Positions 8,464 through 15,800 of a stretch of 34,040 bases of DNA are shown piece by piece. A model generated the notes under the pieces. The model made no database searches and was not told the DNA's origin. It saw only the letters and a program-made list of their open reading frames with translations. The translations under genes and the position numbers were made by a program. Every line of letters begins with the position of its first letter. Within the stretch, counting starts at the first letter, position 1. Origin of the DNA: a virus; the IMG/VR virus record IMGVR_UViG_3300027847_001505, positions 1 through 34,040 of that record. The stretch is one strand, 5' to 3'.

Positions 8464-9963
8464 TCAGATGAGAAACTGATTGGATACGTCCTCCTGCGCC
8501 TGCACGGGCTCCGCCATACCTAGTCTGTCCATCTCGACCTCGTATGCTTGGCCTTCGACGATGTGGGCCATCCTCGGAAATAGGCGGAGTCTGGATTTGG
8601 CAACGCGGATTCTAGATGCGGGTCCTGGGGCTGCACCGGGAGGTCCACCCCCAGTGCCGAGAACGGCGGCGACCCTGTAGGATCCCTTATTGGGGCCCTC
8701 GTGAAAGGTGATGTACTCGTTGGCGGACACGGCAGAGAGGTCTACCGCGGGATCCATAATCTCCCCATCCACCACGACCGCCGACCCTGAGATTCCCGAG
8801 GGGGAGGTCGTGTATGTCCGGGCGACTGGATCCGAATCGGACACCAACCCATAGACTCCCCGGACCGTGTACCTCCCGGCATTGAGACCGTCCTTGATCT
8901 CGAGGGGTGCGGCATAGGGGACCTCCAGAAAGTCCCGAAGGGGATCCACAAGAATCCCCCTATCCCCTTCAGAGGTGTTTCCGAGCCCGGTGATGGAACG
9001 GGCACCCCTCCAGTTTCTCCGGAGGTCTTGGTAGTAGTAGGGGGCCATCTCCACGAGACTCTCGTCAGCGAAAACCCCCTCAAACATCTCCACAAACAGG
9101 TGCCTGTATGAGTAGACCGTGTGAGCTGGCTTCAGAGCGGCCAGGATCAGATCCACGTTCCCCTTCAATGTGAAGGGGTCCGAGGGGAATCCCTGGCGGG
9201 CGGCATGTCCGTGCTCGACCTGTTGGCCGTCCCGGTACGGTTGGACGACCCAGTCCTCAACAAGGTGGTAGTGCGGCGTCTCCGAACCGTCTTCCGAGTA
9301 TGTGCCGTGAGTCCTTCCCGACCCGCTCCCATCGACACGTATGCGGTGCCAGTGACCCCCAACCTCCGAGGCGGCTGCATCCTTGAGAGCAACCATGTTC
9401 ACCTCGAACTCATACTGGTTCGCCAGACCCCACGCCGAGGTCTCCTTGGAGAGATGCTCTGCCTTTTCAACGATGTCCACGCCGAGCTCGGAGAGCAGGC
9501 CAGCCCCCCTCTCGATGGAATCCTTCTTCGCCCCCTCCAGGAGGATCAGGATCATCCGCCGAAGGAAGTCCCGCAGATCCACATCACTGCCCACCTGCGG
9601 CGCCGGCTTTCCGTCCTGCCCTGCCCGAGGGAACACCGACCACCCAAACATCTGATAGATGAAGTCGGGGCGCGTGAGACTCCAGGATGCATCGTCCGTA
9701 GAGAGCTCTGCGATGATCTGAAAGTCGGCGAGCTGGAGGGCAAGTGCCCTGAACAACCTGATGTAGAAGGGTCCTCCAGTCCGTGCAACATAGTTGGAGG
9801 GGAGGGACTCCCTGAAACGCTCCACGATGAGGTCGGCAATCTGATCCCGCCGATGGGATGCTGAATCGGAAAGGGGTGTCAGCGGGGCGGGGTTCTGTAT
9901 TTCAGAGAGAAGCCTCTCGCCCTCTGGGAGGATGGTCCCATCGTCATCGTAATACTTGCTCAT
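8464..9963 (-). CDS. gpI-like baseplate/tail protein (likely links baseplate J to the fibre)
   Basis: 499 residues from the ATG at 9963, which overlaps the TGA of the baseplate J gene by one base (TGATG). A TTG one codon upstream is a less likely start. Early sequence (ESLPSNYVARTGGPFYIRLF, then RALALQL) resembles the start of P2 gpI-type tail proteins. A segment near residue 283 (ALKPAHTVYSYRHLF) matches the KPAHT-type motif common in this group. Residues about 205-250 hold an unusual His-rich insertion (TPHYHLVEDWVV, VEHGHAARQ). The C-terminal third is beta-rich and not recognised. At about 500 residues it is much longer than P2 gpI, as large-phage homologues often are. Its place between J and the fibre is the P2 gene order and is the main support for the role. 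Confidence 0.75.
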   Translation of the reverse strand: MSKYYDDDGTILPEGERLLSEIQNPAPLTPLSDSASHRRDQIADLIVERFRESLPSNYVARTGGPFYIRLFRALALQLADFQIIAELSTDDASWSLTRPDFIYQMFGWSVFPRAGQDGKPAPQVGSDVDLRDFLRRMILILLEGAKKDSIERGAGLLSELGVDIVEKAEHLSKETSAWGLANQYEFEVNMVALKDAAASEVGGHWHRIRVDGSGSGRTHGTYSEDGSETPHYHLVEDWVVQPYRDGQQVEHGHAARQGFPSDPFTLKGNVDLILAALKPAHTVYSYRHLFVEMFEGVFADESLVEMAPYYYQDLRRNWRGARSITGLGNTSEGDRGILVDPLRDFLEVPYAAPLEIKDGLNAGRYTVRGVYGLVSDSDPVARTYTTSPSGISGSAVVVDGEIMDPAVDLSAVSANEYITFHEGPNKGSYRVAAVLGTGGGPPGAAPGPASRIRVAKSRLRLFPRMAHIVEGQAYEVEMDRLGMAEPVQAQEDVSNQFLI

Positions 9964-12900
9964 CAATAACCCTGCGCCGTGGATCCGAAGAACCTGGTCG
10001 ATGAACGATCCTCGTCATAGGTGAAGATCCAGGTGCCGCCCTCGAAGAAGCTCGAGGGGCCGATTTCCAGATCCAAGGCACCCTGGTCCCCGTATGAGGT
10101 GTAGGTAACCGACCATGCCCTGCCCGATGCGGACTCTCCGACGGAGAGGGAAACCAGCACCCGATTGGCTGTGATCTCCTCCCGTTGCCTCTGGATCTCG
10201 GCATCAGTGGAGTAACCCTCCGAACGGATGGTATCGTCGTCACTCAACCCGGGGATCACGAAGCCAGCAGATCCGATGATCCACGCCTGGCCCGGGGTGG
10301 ATCCCAGAAGATGTGGAGATCCCTGAGAGAGCTCCACGGGAGCATCATCCGACCACACACCCGTGTAGTTGCCGGACTCGACCCCTCCCCCGTCGGTGGT
10401 GGCATGTGCAAGGGGCGCCTTCAGGAGGTAGACCTGTGCCTGATTTGTGGACCATGCATCAATGGGGGTCTGGTCGGAGAACTGGTCGGAGGGGAGGATC
10501 TCCCGAACAACCTGAGACGCGTCAGAGAGGGCCATCTTGGTGAGGGGGAGGATGACATAGGACACGGACGAGGAAGCATCTATGGCCTGTACAACATCGG
10601 AATGTCGGATGGGGTCTCCGATTCCGAGCCCCCCGAACAGGTTCGTCAGCATGGTCCTGATGGAGGCATCCGCCTCCGAGGCTGATGCCCCCCGGTTCAC
10701 CACCACGGTGCCTGTGATGTCCACAGCGACCGGAACGGCCTCCTTGGCCAAGAGATCCGCTGACAGATGCTTGTTCTCGTCGATGTCGGTCTGCGTCACG
10801 GACACGGCGAGGTTCGTGGTGTACTCCACGGTGAAGTTCTCGTCGTGCTGATACGAAATGAGGACGGTGTCCCCATCGGAGATCCTGCCCCCCTCGATGC
10901 GCTGGATGCCGAGAGCGGATGTCTGATCCCCTTCGATGATGGTGTAGTCGGAATCCACAGAAGGGTCATAGGGTCCCCTGTATTCGACTTCACCATCGCT
11001 TGATTTGACAGTGAGGGTCAGACCGATGGCCCCGAGGTTGGCGATATACTCCGCGTACTCGCCGATCATCACGTGGGACTCATCCGTCACGGTGATGAGA
11101 TCCCCAGAGGGGACGACCAGGGTCGCGTCGACGTCGAGGGGCTCCGACACCTGGATATAGGCCCCCGCTGAACTGGAGCGACCATATGTCAGGGGGGAAC
11201 TCGGACGGACGAGCGTCCACACCTTCGCATCAAGTGTGCCAGCAACGGTGCCTTTGATTCCCGCCACGGAGGTCACGGGCTGCCGCTCGAGGGTGTACTG
11301 CGTACCCGTCCTGTACCTGTAGTCCCCGAGGACGACATCCCCGAAGTCGAGGTCAGGTTGATCCACCTTCGAGGAGAGGCGGATGGTGTTGTATCCAGTG
11401 ATCTTGGCATCTGTCAGATCGAAGTATTCCCCCGTGCTGGCATTCCGGATGCCGAACTTCGGGGTCTCCTTGTTGAGAACCTCGATGATCGGGTTGGAGG
11501 GCGTCAGATCGTCGTCCAATGCTACGAACTCGAACATGTCCGGTGTGGAGGTGAGCTCAAACTGAATGTCCCTGGCAATCTCGAAGGTAAACGAGAACGT
11601 ATCGGTGACCTGTGCCTCGGAGGCACCCCGCACCCACACATCAACCTTGCCTCCCCGGTGTACACCTCCCTCATCCATATCCCTCTGCATCAGGGGGTCG
11701 CCGGATGCCACCACCTTGATCTGATCCACACCAGGGACCATGGCGGCGCTCTGGAACACCCCTCTGTAGGTTCCGGTATCCACGGAAGCCAGTCGCCTGT
11801 GGGCGCGGATGGCGAGCTCCTGATTGCTCTCCGAATCCTTCCCGCCGAATGTGGCCTCATCGTTCCGGACATTGACCCCAGACATGTCAGACCTGCCGAT
11901 CCTTCCAGATCCCTGATTCCCCCCCGCCCCTGGAGTGGCAGCTCGGATCCCTACGGTTACGGAATACTCACCCTTCGAGGGGTTGTAGTAGCTGGCGGCG
12001 TTGTCTGCTGGAATGGAAACCGCAGACACGGTCCTGAACACGACGGATGCGCCCATGACCCTGGTGCCGAGGGGGATGCTTATAGAAACAGTCGGGAGAG
12101 ATTTCAGATAGAAGGTGACTTCCCCCCGGGCTGAAGCTCCACTGGATCGAACCACTCCGAAGTTGCTTGCGAGCTTGTCGAACTGCACGTTGATGAGCTG
12201 CTGCACACCGGAAGCGGGATTCATGAACAGAGCCTCCGCAACACCCTGCTTGTAGGGAGAGGCGGTGACATCAACACTCTTCCCGATCCCAGTAGGGTCG
12301 TCGATGGCGAGCAGCGTAGAAAACGAGGAGGCCCGATGGAGAAAGTCCACGACCAACCGAATCCGCCCCGCCTCGGTGAGAAATGGATCCACGAACAGAT
12401 CCCGGATAACGGTGCCTGGGTGAAGGGCGAGCGTTGGATCGGTCGAATACAGTGCCAGCGAAGTGCTCTTTAGGAGTTGCTCCCTTGATACAGCGGGGAC
12501 ACCCGCAACAACGGGAACCACATAGACGGGGGTTGCGGACACCTCAGGGGAGTAGGAGGACTCCGACTCGGTTCCATCGAAGGGATCCCGATACAGGGCC
12601 GTGGCCACATAGTAGAGGGGATCCGTCCCCGGAATGGAGGTGAACTCCGACACGGACACGGTGGGTGGGGTGGATGTAGATCCCGCTGTTCGCACATGGT
12701 CAAACGAGTACGTGTTGGAATAGGTGATGGTGTCGACGGATGCATAGACCCGGACCTCGTCAGCTTCGTCTGGAATCGAAAGGGCCTCGTCGATGTCCGA
12801 ATGGAACGAGGTTCCCGCCATATCCACTTGATCGATGCGGAGTCTCAACAGGAGGGGGTCGACGATTTGATTCCCGTCTTTGTCCTTGGAAATGGGAACG

Positions 12901-13457
12901 TCGGCGTCGATAATGCCGACGCGCACCTCCTTGCGGTTCTTCTCTGGAGTTTCCAGGGGGTAGACGTTGATGAGGCTGTAGCCTGAAGACCCTCCGCCGG
13001 GAACGGATGCAGCGTAGATGTTGTAGCCGTAGATGTCCCCGCTGTAGCCACCCTCCACGAGAACGCGCACCCGACCGTCAAACGATTCGGCCCGTAAGGC
13101 GGTGGGCGAGACGGGGACTACGCCGAGGACACCCTCTCCGACGAGGATGATGTCCAAGCTGGAGATCTCGGAGGGTGACCCGTTGGTGTGCTGGGCGCGC
13201 ACGGAAATAGCATTGGACCCCGTGACGAGGGCCAGACCGTCCGGAAAGACCTCCGGATTGGGGATCGCGAAGAGGCCCCCGTGGAATGAGATGAGATCGG
13301 AATCCGCCGCCAGGTCAGATCCCCTCAAGGAGACCTCCAGATCCGCAACCGCCTCCTCGTCATACCTTCCGTAGATGAACCGGGTGTCGCGTGTCGTCGT
13401 GATGACCCCGGACGCCTTATAGGTGCCGTCGGGGATTTTGAACTCTGGGCTGTTCAT
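9963..13457 (-). CDS. Baseplate J / gp6-like wedge protein with Ig/FN3-like N-terminal domains
   Basis: 1164 residues. The ATG at 13457 has AGGAGG 5 nt upstream. Residues about 440-610 carry the baseplate J signature in order: ARGEVTFYLKSLPTVSISIP, LGTRV, VVFRTVSAV, ATPGAGGNQGSGRIG, GGKDSESNQELAIRAHRRL, GTYRGVFQSAAMVPGVDQI, then RDMDEGGVHRGGKVDVWVRG. Residues about 920-970 (MLTNLFGGLGIGDPIRHSDV) match the usual C-terminal part of the family. The first 330 residues are extra: an Ig/cadherin-like stretch (to about 108), then an FN3-like segment (about 113-180, TALRAESFDGRVRVLVEGG), then another beta-rich segment. J proteins form the ring of the baseplate around the spike; the added domains probably face outwards. 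J identity is confident; the domain types in the N-terminus are inferred. Confidence 0.92.
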   Translation of the reverse strand: MNSPEFKIPDGTYKASGVITTTRDTRFIYGRYDEEAVADLEVSLRGSDLAADSDLISFHGGLFAIPNPEVFPDGLALVTGSNAISVRAQHTNGSPSEISSLDIILVGEGVLGVVPVSPTALRAESFDGRVRVLVEGGYSGDIYGYNIYAASVPGGGSSGYSLINVYPLETPEKNRKEVRVGIIDADVPISKDKDGNQIVDPLLLRLRIDQVDMAGTSFHSDIDEALSIPDEADEVRVYASVDTITYSNTYSFDHVRTAGSTSTPPTVSVSEFTSIPGTDPLYYVATALYRDPFDGTESESSYSPEVSATPVYVVPVVAGVPAVSREQLLKSTSLALYSTDPTLALHPGTVIRDLFVDPFLTEAGRIRLVVDFLHRASSFSTLLAIDDPTGIGKSVDVTASPYKQGVAEALFMNPASGVQQLINVQFDKLASNFGVVRSSGASARGEVTFYLKSLPTVSISIPLGTRVMGASVVFRTVSAVSIPADNAASYYNPSKGEYSVTVGIRAATPGAGGNQGSGRIGRSDMSGVNVRNDEATFGGKDSESNQELAIRAHRRLASVDTGTYRGVFQSAAMVPGVDQIKVVASGDPLMQRDMDEGGVHRGGKVDVWVRGASEAQVTDTFSFTFEIARDIQFELTSTPDMFEFVALDDDLTPSNPIIEVLNKETPKFGIRNASTGEYFDLTDAKITGYNTIRLSSKVDQPDLDFGDVVLGDYRYRTGTQYTLERQPVTSVAGIKGTVAGTLDAKVWTLVRPSSPLTYGRSSSAGAYIQVSEPLDVDATLVVPSGDLITVTDESHVMIGEYAEYIANLGAIGLTLTVKSSDGEVEYRGPYDPSVDSDYTIIEGDQTSALGIQRIEGGRISDGDTVLISYQHDENFTVEYTTNLAVSVTQTDIDENKHLSADLLAKEAVPVAVDITGTVVVNRGASASEADASIRTMLTNLFGGLGIGDPIRHSDVVQAIDASSSVSYVILPLTKMALSDASQVVREILPSDQFSDQTPIDAWSTNQAQVYLLKAPLAHATTDGGGVESGNYTGVWSDDAPVELSQGSPHLLGSTPGQAWIIGSAGFVIPGLSDDDTIRSEGYSTDAEIQRQREEITANRVLVSLSVGESASGRAWSVTYTSYGDQGALDLEIGPSSFFEGGTWIFTYDEDRSSTRFFGSTAQGY

Positions 13458-13466
13458 CTGTACCTC

Positions 13467-14543
13467 CTATCCAAGGGATCCCACCATCTGCCCGTTCCTC
13501 TTCAGGACACCCGAAACACCCGGAACGGTGAATACGAATGTGAGGCGCACGTTCTTGCTGCTGGCATTCTTCACTATGATGTCCACCAATACCGTCGTGG
13601 GATCGTCGGGGTGGGTTTTGGCAGAGATGCTCACCACCTCGGAAAGGGTCTCCTTCAAGGAAACCTGCTGATATTTCATCTGCGCCCCCTGTAGGGCCTT
13701 CACCTTGTCGAGTACCCTCCGGATCTCCTGCTCCAAGGCTGTTTCAACACCCGAACCGCGCTTCTTGCCCAACATGTTGAGGAGCTGCGACCCGTACCAG
13801 GGGTGGTAGGAGTTGGACCGATATTCCGTGAGAAGGGCCTTCATGCAGGACTGATAGAGGACACCCTCGTCAAGGACCGTCTCAACATGCCCCGTCGGAT
13901 AATCCACCCGGAGGTCGTTCTCCACCCGACTCGTCATACAGCGTCTACAGCGGGAGGGAGGGGTCCTATAGGTGACCTCCCAACGAGCTCGGCTCCGCTT
14001 CGGGCTTCGCACAAACACGGGCCTCGCCGTCGTCGAGGGTGCAGTAGGATCCGTCCCAATCACCCACGGGGGGCAGAGCTGCCGACCCCTGGCCGACCCC
14101 TGGCCGCCAAACCCGAGAGAAGCGGCTCCGGGACCTGTAACGGACACGAAGCTCCCCCTCCCAGTTGAGGTGGTGTCCTCCAAGACGAGGTAACCCCCCA
14201 CCCCAGAGGCAGAGATGCCGGATACGGACCCCGAAATCAGTTGCGAGATGGTCTGTAAGTCGATGTACCCGGCTGGGAGGACCAGAGTGTAGGAGATCCC
14301 AGCCGAGGAGATGTAAACCTCTGCAGCGTCGCTGTAGATCCTGTAGGGGGCCTCCTTGGACGAGCAGAGTTTTGCGGGAATCTGGAGCCCCCCGTTAGGC
14401 ACCTCAAGACCGTCCATGAAGATGTGTGGGGTGCCTACCACGGTAGAAGTGGTCGCCAACGTGCGCCCGTCCGACCCGAGGACGGAGAGCTCCCTCACGA
14501 TCTCATGGGGGCACGGATATGCGATGCGAAAATCAAACGACAT
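13467..14543 (-). CDS. Baseplate wedge protein with C-terminal gp25/gpW-like domain and CxxC motif
   Basis: 358 residues. I chose the ATG at 14543 (MSFDFRIAYP) because GGGAGAG lies just upstream. The frame stays open to a TTG at 14690, but that extension reads as Trp/Arg/Cys-rich non-protein-like sequence. Residues 1-140 are beta-rich and unrecognised. Four cysteines stand out (C156, C199, C202, C233), with C199-RR-C202 forming a CxxC that may bind zinc. Residues about 230-345 (YQSCMKALLTEYRSN, SYHPWYGSQLL, a helical stretch, then VDIIVKNASSKNVRLTFVF) resemble the GPW/gp25 fold. I do not see the EPR motif of classical gp25. Lying directly before the J gene, as W does in P2, supports a baseplate wedge role. 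Confidence 0.78.
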   Translation of the reverse strand: MSFDFRIAYPCPHEIVRELSVLGSDGRTLATTSTVVGTPHIFMDGLEVPNGGLQIPAKLCSSKEAPYRIYSDAAEVYISSAGISYTLVLPAGYIDLQTISQLISGSVSGISASGVGGYLVLEDTTSTGRGSFVSVTGPGAASLGFGGQGSARGRQLCPPWVIGTDPTAPSTTARPVFVRSPKRSRARWEVTYRTPPSRCRRCMTSRVENDLRVDYPTGHVETVLDEGVLYQSCMKALLTEYRSNSYHPWYGSQLLNMLGKKRGSGVETALEQEIRRVLDKVKALQGAQMKYQQVSLKETLSEVVSISAKTHPDDPTTVLVDIIVKNASSKNVRLTFVFTVPGVSGVLKRNGQMVGSLG

Positions 14544-14547
14544 GAAT

Positions 14548-14554
14548 CTCTCCC
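14548..14554 (-). promoter_or_regulatory. Ribosome binding site that sets the start of the gp25-like gene
   Basis: GGGAGAG on the minus strand, with its GGAG 6 nt from the ATG at 14543. It favours the MSFDF start over the longer in-frame reading that begins with TTG at 14690. Confidence 0.65.
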
Positions 14555-14687
14555 AGGAGGCGGCACAGCCTCCCTTTCGGAGGGGGGGTATAGGGCAGGA
14601 ACCGCCCTGAAGTCGGGGACCCCGCCAACACCTCCTTGAGGCCACGACCACGACGTTCTCGAGATAGAGGCCCCCCTGGAAATCTGA

Positions 14688-14708
14688 CAAGTTTCTTCAA
14701 AAAACTTG
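14688..14708 (-). promoter_or_regulatory. Alternative hairpin overlapping the terminator-like stem
   Basis: On the minus strand CAAGTTT-TTTGAAG-AAACTTG is a perfect 7-bp stem with a 7-nt loop. Its 5' arm uses three bases of the preceding stem (14706-14708) and most of the T run, so the two hairpins cannot form together. This arrangement resembles an attenuator/antiterminator pair, but no trigger is visible. Confidence 0.35.
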
Positions 14709-14720
14709 CTTATGAAGCAA
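14699..14720 (-). terminator. Possible weak intrinsic terminator (hairpin then six T)
   Basis: On the minus strand TTGCTT-CAT-AAGCAA forms a 6-bp stem with a 3-nt loop, followed by G and TTTTTT. The stem is short and AT-rich, so termination would be weak unless assisted. It lies about 95 nt after the stop of the 328-aa gene, in the right orientation to limit read-through into the gp25-like gene. Confidence 0.35.
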
Positions 14721-14813
14721 TAACAGGCACTTACGGGATAAAGAGGGGGCACTGAGCTTTTGGCTCATATTTTGTTGACAGCCGATATGAAGGGGTCCCG
14801 TCGGGTCCGGACG

Positions 14814-15800
14814 TTACAGACCCGTCCAGGCGTCCACCTCGTAGGTGCCGTCAGTGGACGACTGATTCTCCCAGATGATGTCGAACTCCCCCCGCGCCAG
14901 GTTGGCTGAGTTGATGATCTCCGAATAGGGATCTCCAGTCCCCCTGAACCCGATGACTGGAACCTCGATGTCATACAGTCCAGTCTCCTCGGTCTTGGCG
15001 AAGATGATGTCGTCTATGTGGTGGAGGATGGCGGGCACCGAAAGGCTTAGGTCGTGTGATTGGGTGTCGAGGGTGGTTTCGGCGAACACTCCGTTGGCCG
15101 CCCGGTAGATGAGGTGATCCCTCTCTGTCCGGAGCTGCTCCCTCAAGTCCATCTGCTTGATGATGCGCCACTCGAGGTCGTTCCTCTTCTCCCGGACCTC
15201 CTGGGTGATCCACTCCCGCGCCTTGGCTATGTAGTGGCCCGTGTATTCCTCGGCCTTGTCCCAGCTTATGCCGTCCCCGAGTCGGAGCCGGACATCCTTG
15301 TTGATGGACAGCTTCCCGCCGTCGTCCTGGAAACTGCCGCCTCCAATGTCCTCACGGGTGCGGGGGTGCGCGACTCCCCCAGAGGGGTGCTTCCAAACGA
15401 TCTTGAACGCGGCCTCCGTGGTCGTCTCGTCCTCAACGCCAATGCCCTCGACTGGATCCAGGAACATGGAGATGTCGAAGGGGTTGCCCCCTTGGGCGAT
15501 GTACGCCTGGGTGAGCTTCCCGATGGTGGTCAGGGGCCCATCTACAATGAGGCCTATCCGCTGCTCTGACACCCTCTCCACCGGAACCTGCTCGATGTCC
15601 GGATCCTCATCCATGTTGAGTGGAATGACGAATGTGTCGTCCTGCGTCTTCTTCCAGATGATTTCAATGTTCCCTATGCGCTCGAGCTCGGCCTCGATGA
15701 CATCGAGGCGGGAGTCCACATCACGGAGCTCGTGGGCCACGAACCTTCGGAACACCTTGTATGATCCGACCCGGAAGGCACCTACGAAGTTGAATGACAT
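14814..15800 (-). CDS. Uncharacterised phage structural protein, 328 aa
   Basis: The ATG at 15800 directly follows the TAG of the 923-aa gene (no gap). Its GGAGG lies in the last codons of that gene with a 5-nt spacer. The N-terminus (MSFNFVGAFRVGSYKVFRRF) leads into a short helical stretch (residues about 22-42, heptad-like). A mixed alpha/beta region follows (to about 175), then a long charged helix around residues 180-240 (HYIAKAREWITQEVREKRND), and a beta-rich C-terminus ending in TYEVDAWTGL. I recognise no family. It has no signal peptide or membrane segment. Position between the 923-aa protein and the baseplate wedge genes suggests a baseplate or tail-tip component; that is inference from context only. 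Confidence 0.8.
   Translation of the reverse strand: MSFNFVGAFRVGSYKVFRRFVAHELRDVDSRLDVIEAELERIGNIEIIWKKTQDDTFVIPLNMDEDPDIEQVPVERVSEQRIGLIVDGPLTTIGKLTQAYIAQGGNPFDISMFLDPVEGIGVEDETTTEAAFKIVWKHPSGGVAHPRTREDIGGGSFQDDGGKLSINKDVRLRLGDGISWDKAEEYTGHYIAKAREWITQEVREKRNDLEWRIIKQMDLREQLRTERDHLIYRAANGVFAETTLDTQSHDLSLSVPAILHHIDDIIFAKTEETGLYDIEVPVIGFRGTGDPYSEIINSANLARGEFDIIWENQSSTDGTYEVDAWTGL

Larger units (their letters stand above)
14544..14813 (-). promoter_or_regulatory. 270-nt intergenic region rich in inverted repeats; likely leader of the gp25-J-I-fibre genes
   Basis: This is the only gap over 100 nt. Its upstream half (about 14690-14790) is AT-rich compared with everything around it. It contains short perfect inverted repeats: 14753-14767 (5-bp stem), 14706-14720 (6-bp), 14688-14708 (7-bp), 14592-14608 (5-bp) and 14569-14583 (5-bp). 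An AAGGAGGTG word at 14629-14637 looks like a ribosome binding site, but no sensible start codon follows it. I do not see a promoter with both good boxes; TTGTCA at about 14690-14685 with TATCTC 18 nt on is a weak candidate. The region could be a promoter/leader, a transcript-processing site, or the remnant of a lost gene. Confidence 0.5.

Noticed and set aside
14536-14628. A ~31-codon minus-strand reading frame starting TTG just after AAGGAGGTG
   Set aside because: The spacing between the Shine-Dalgarno word and the TTG is only about two bases, and the product (AGSPTSGRFLPYTPPPKG...) has no protein-like character.
14544-14690. In-frame 49-codon extension of the gp25-like gene from a TTG start
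   Set aside because: The sequence is Trp/Arg/Cys/Gly-rich and crosses GC hairpins, whereas a ribosome binding site sits directly before the internal ATG at 14543.
14753-14767. Hairpin TGAGC-TTTTG-GCTCA considered as a plus-strand terminator
   Set aside because: The stem is 5 bp with no clean T run, and there is no plus-strand gene to terminate.
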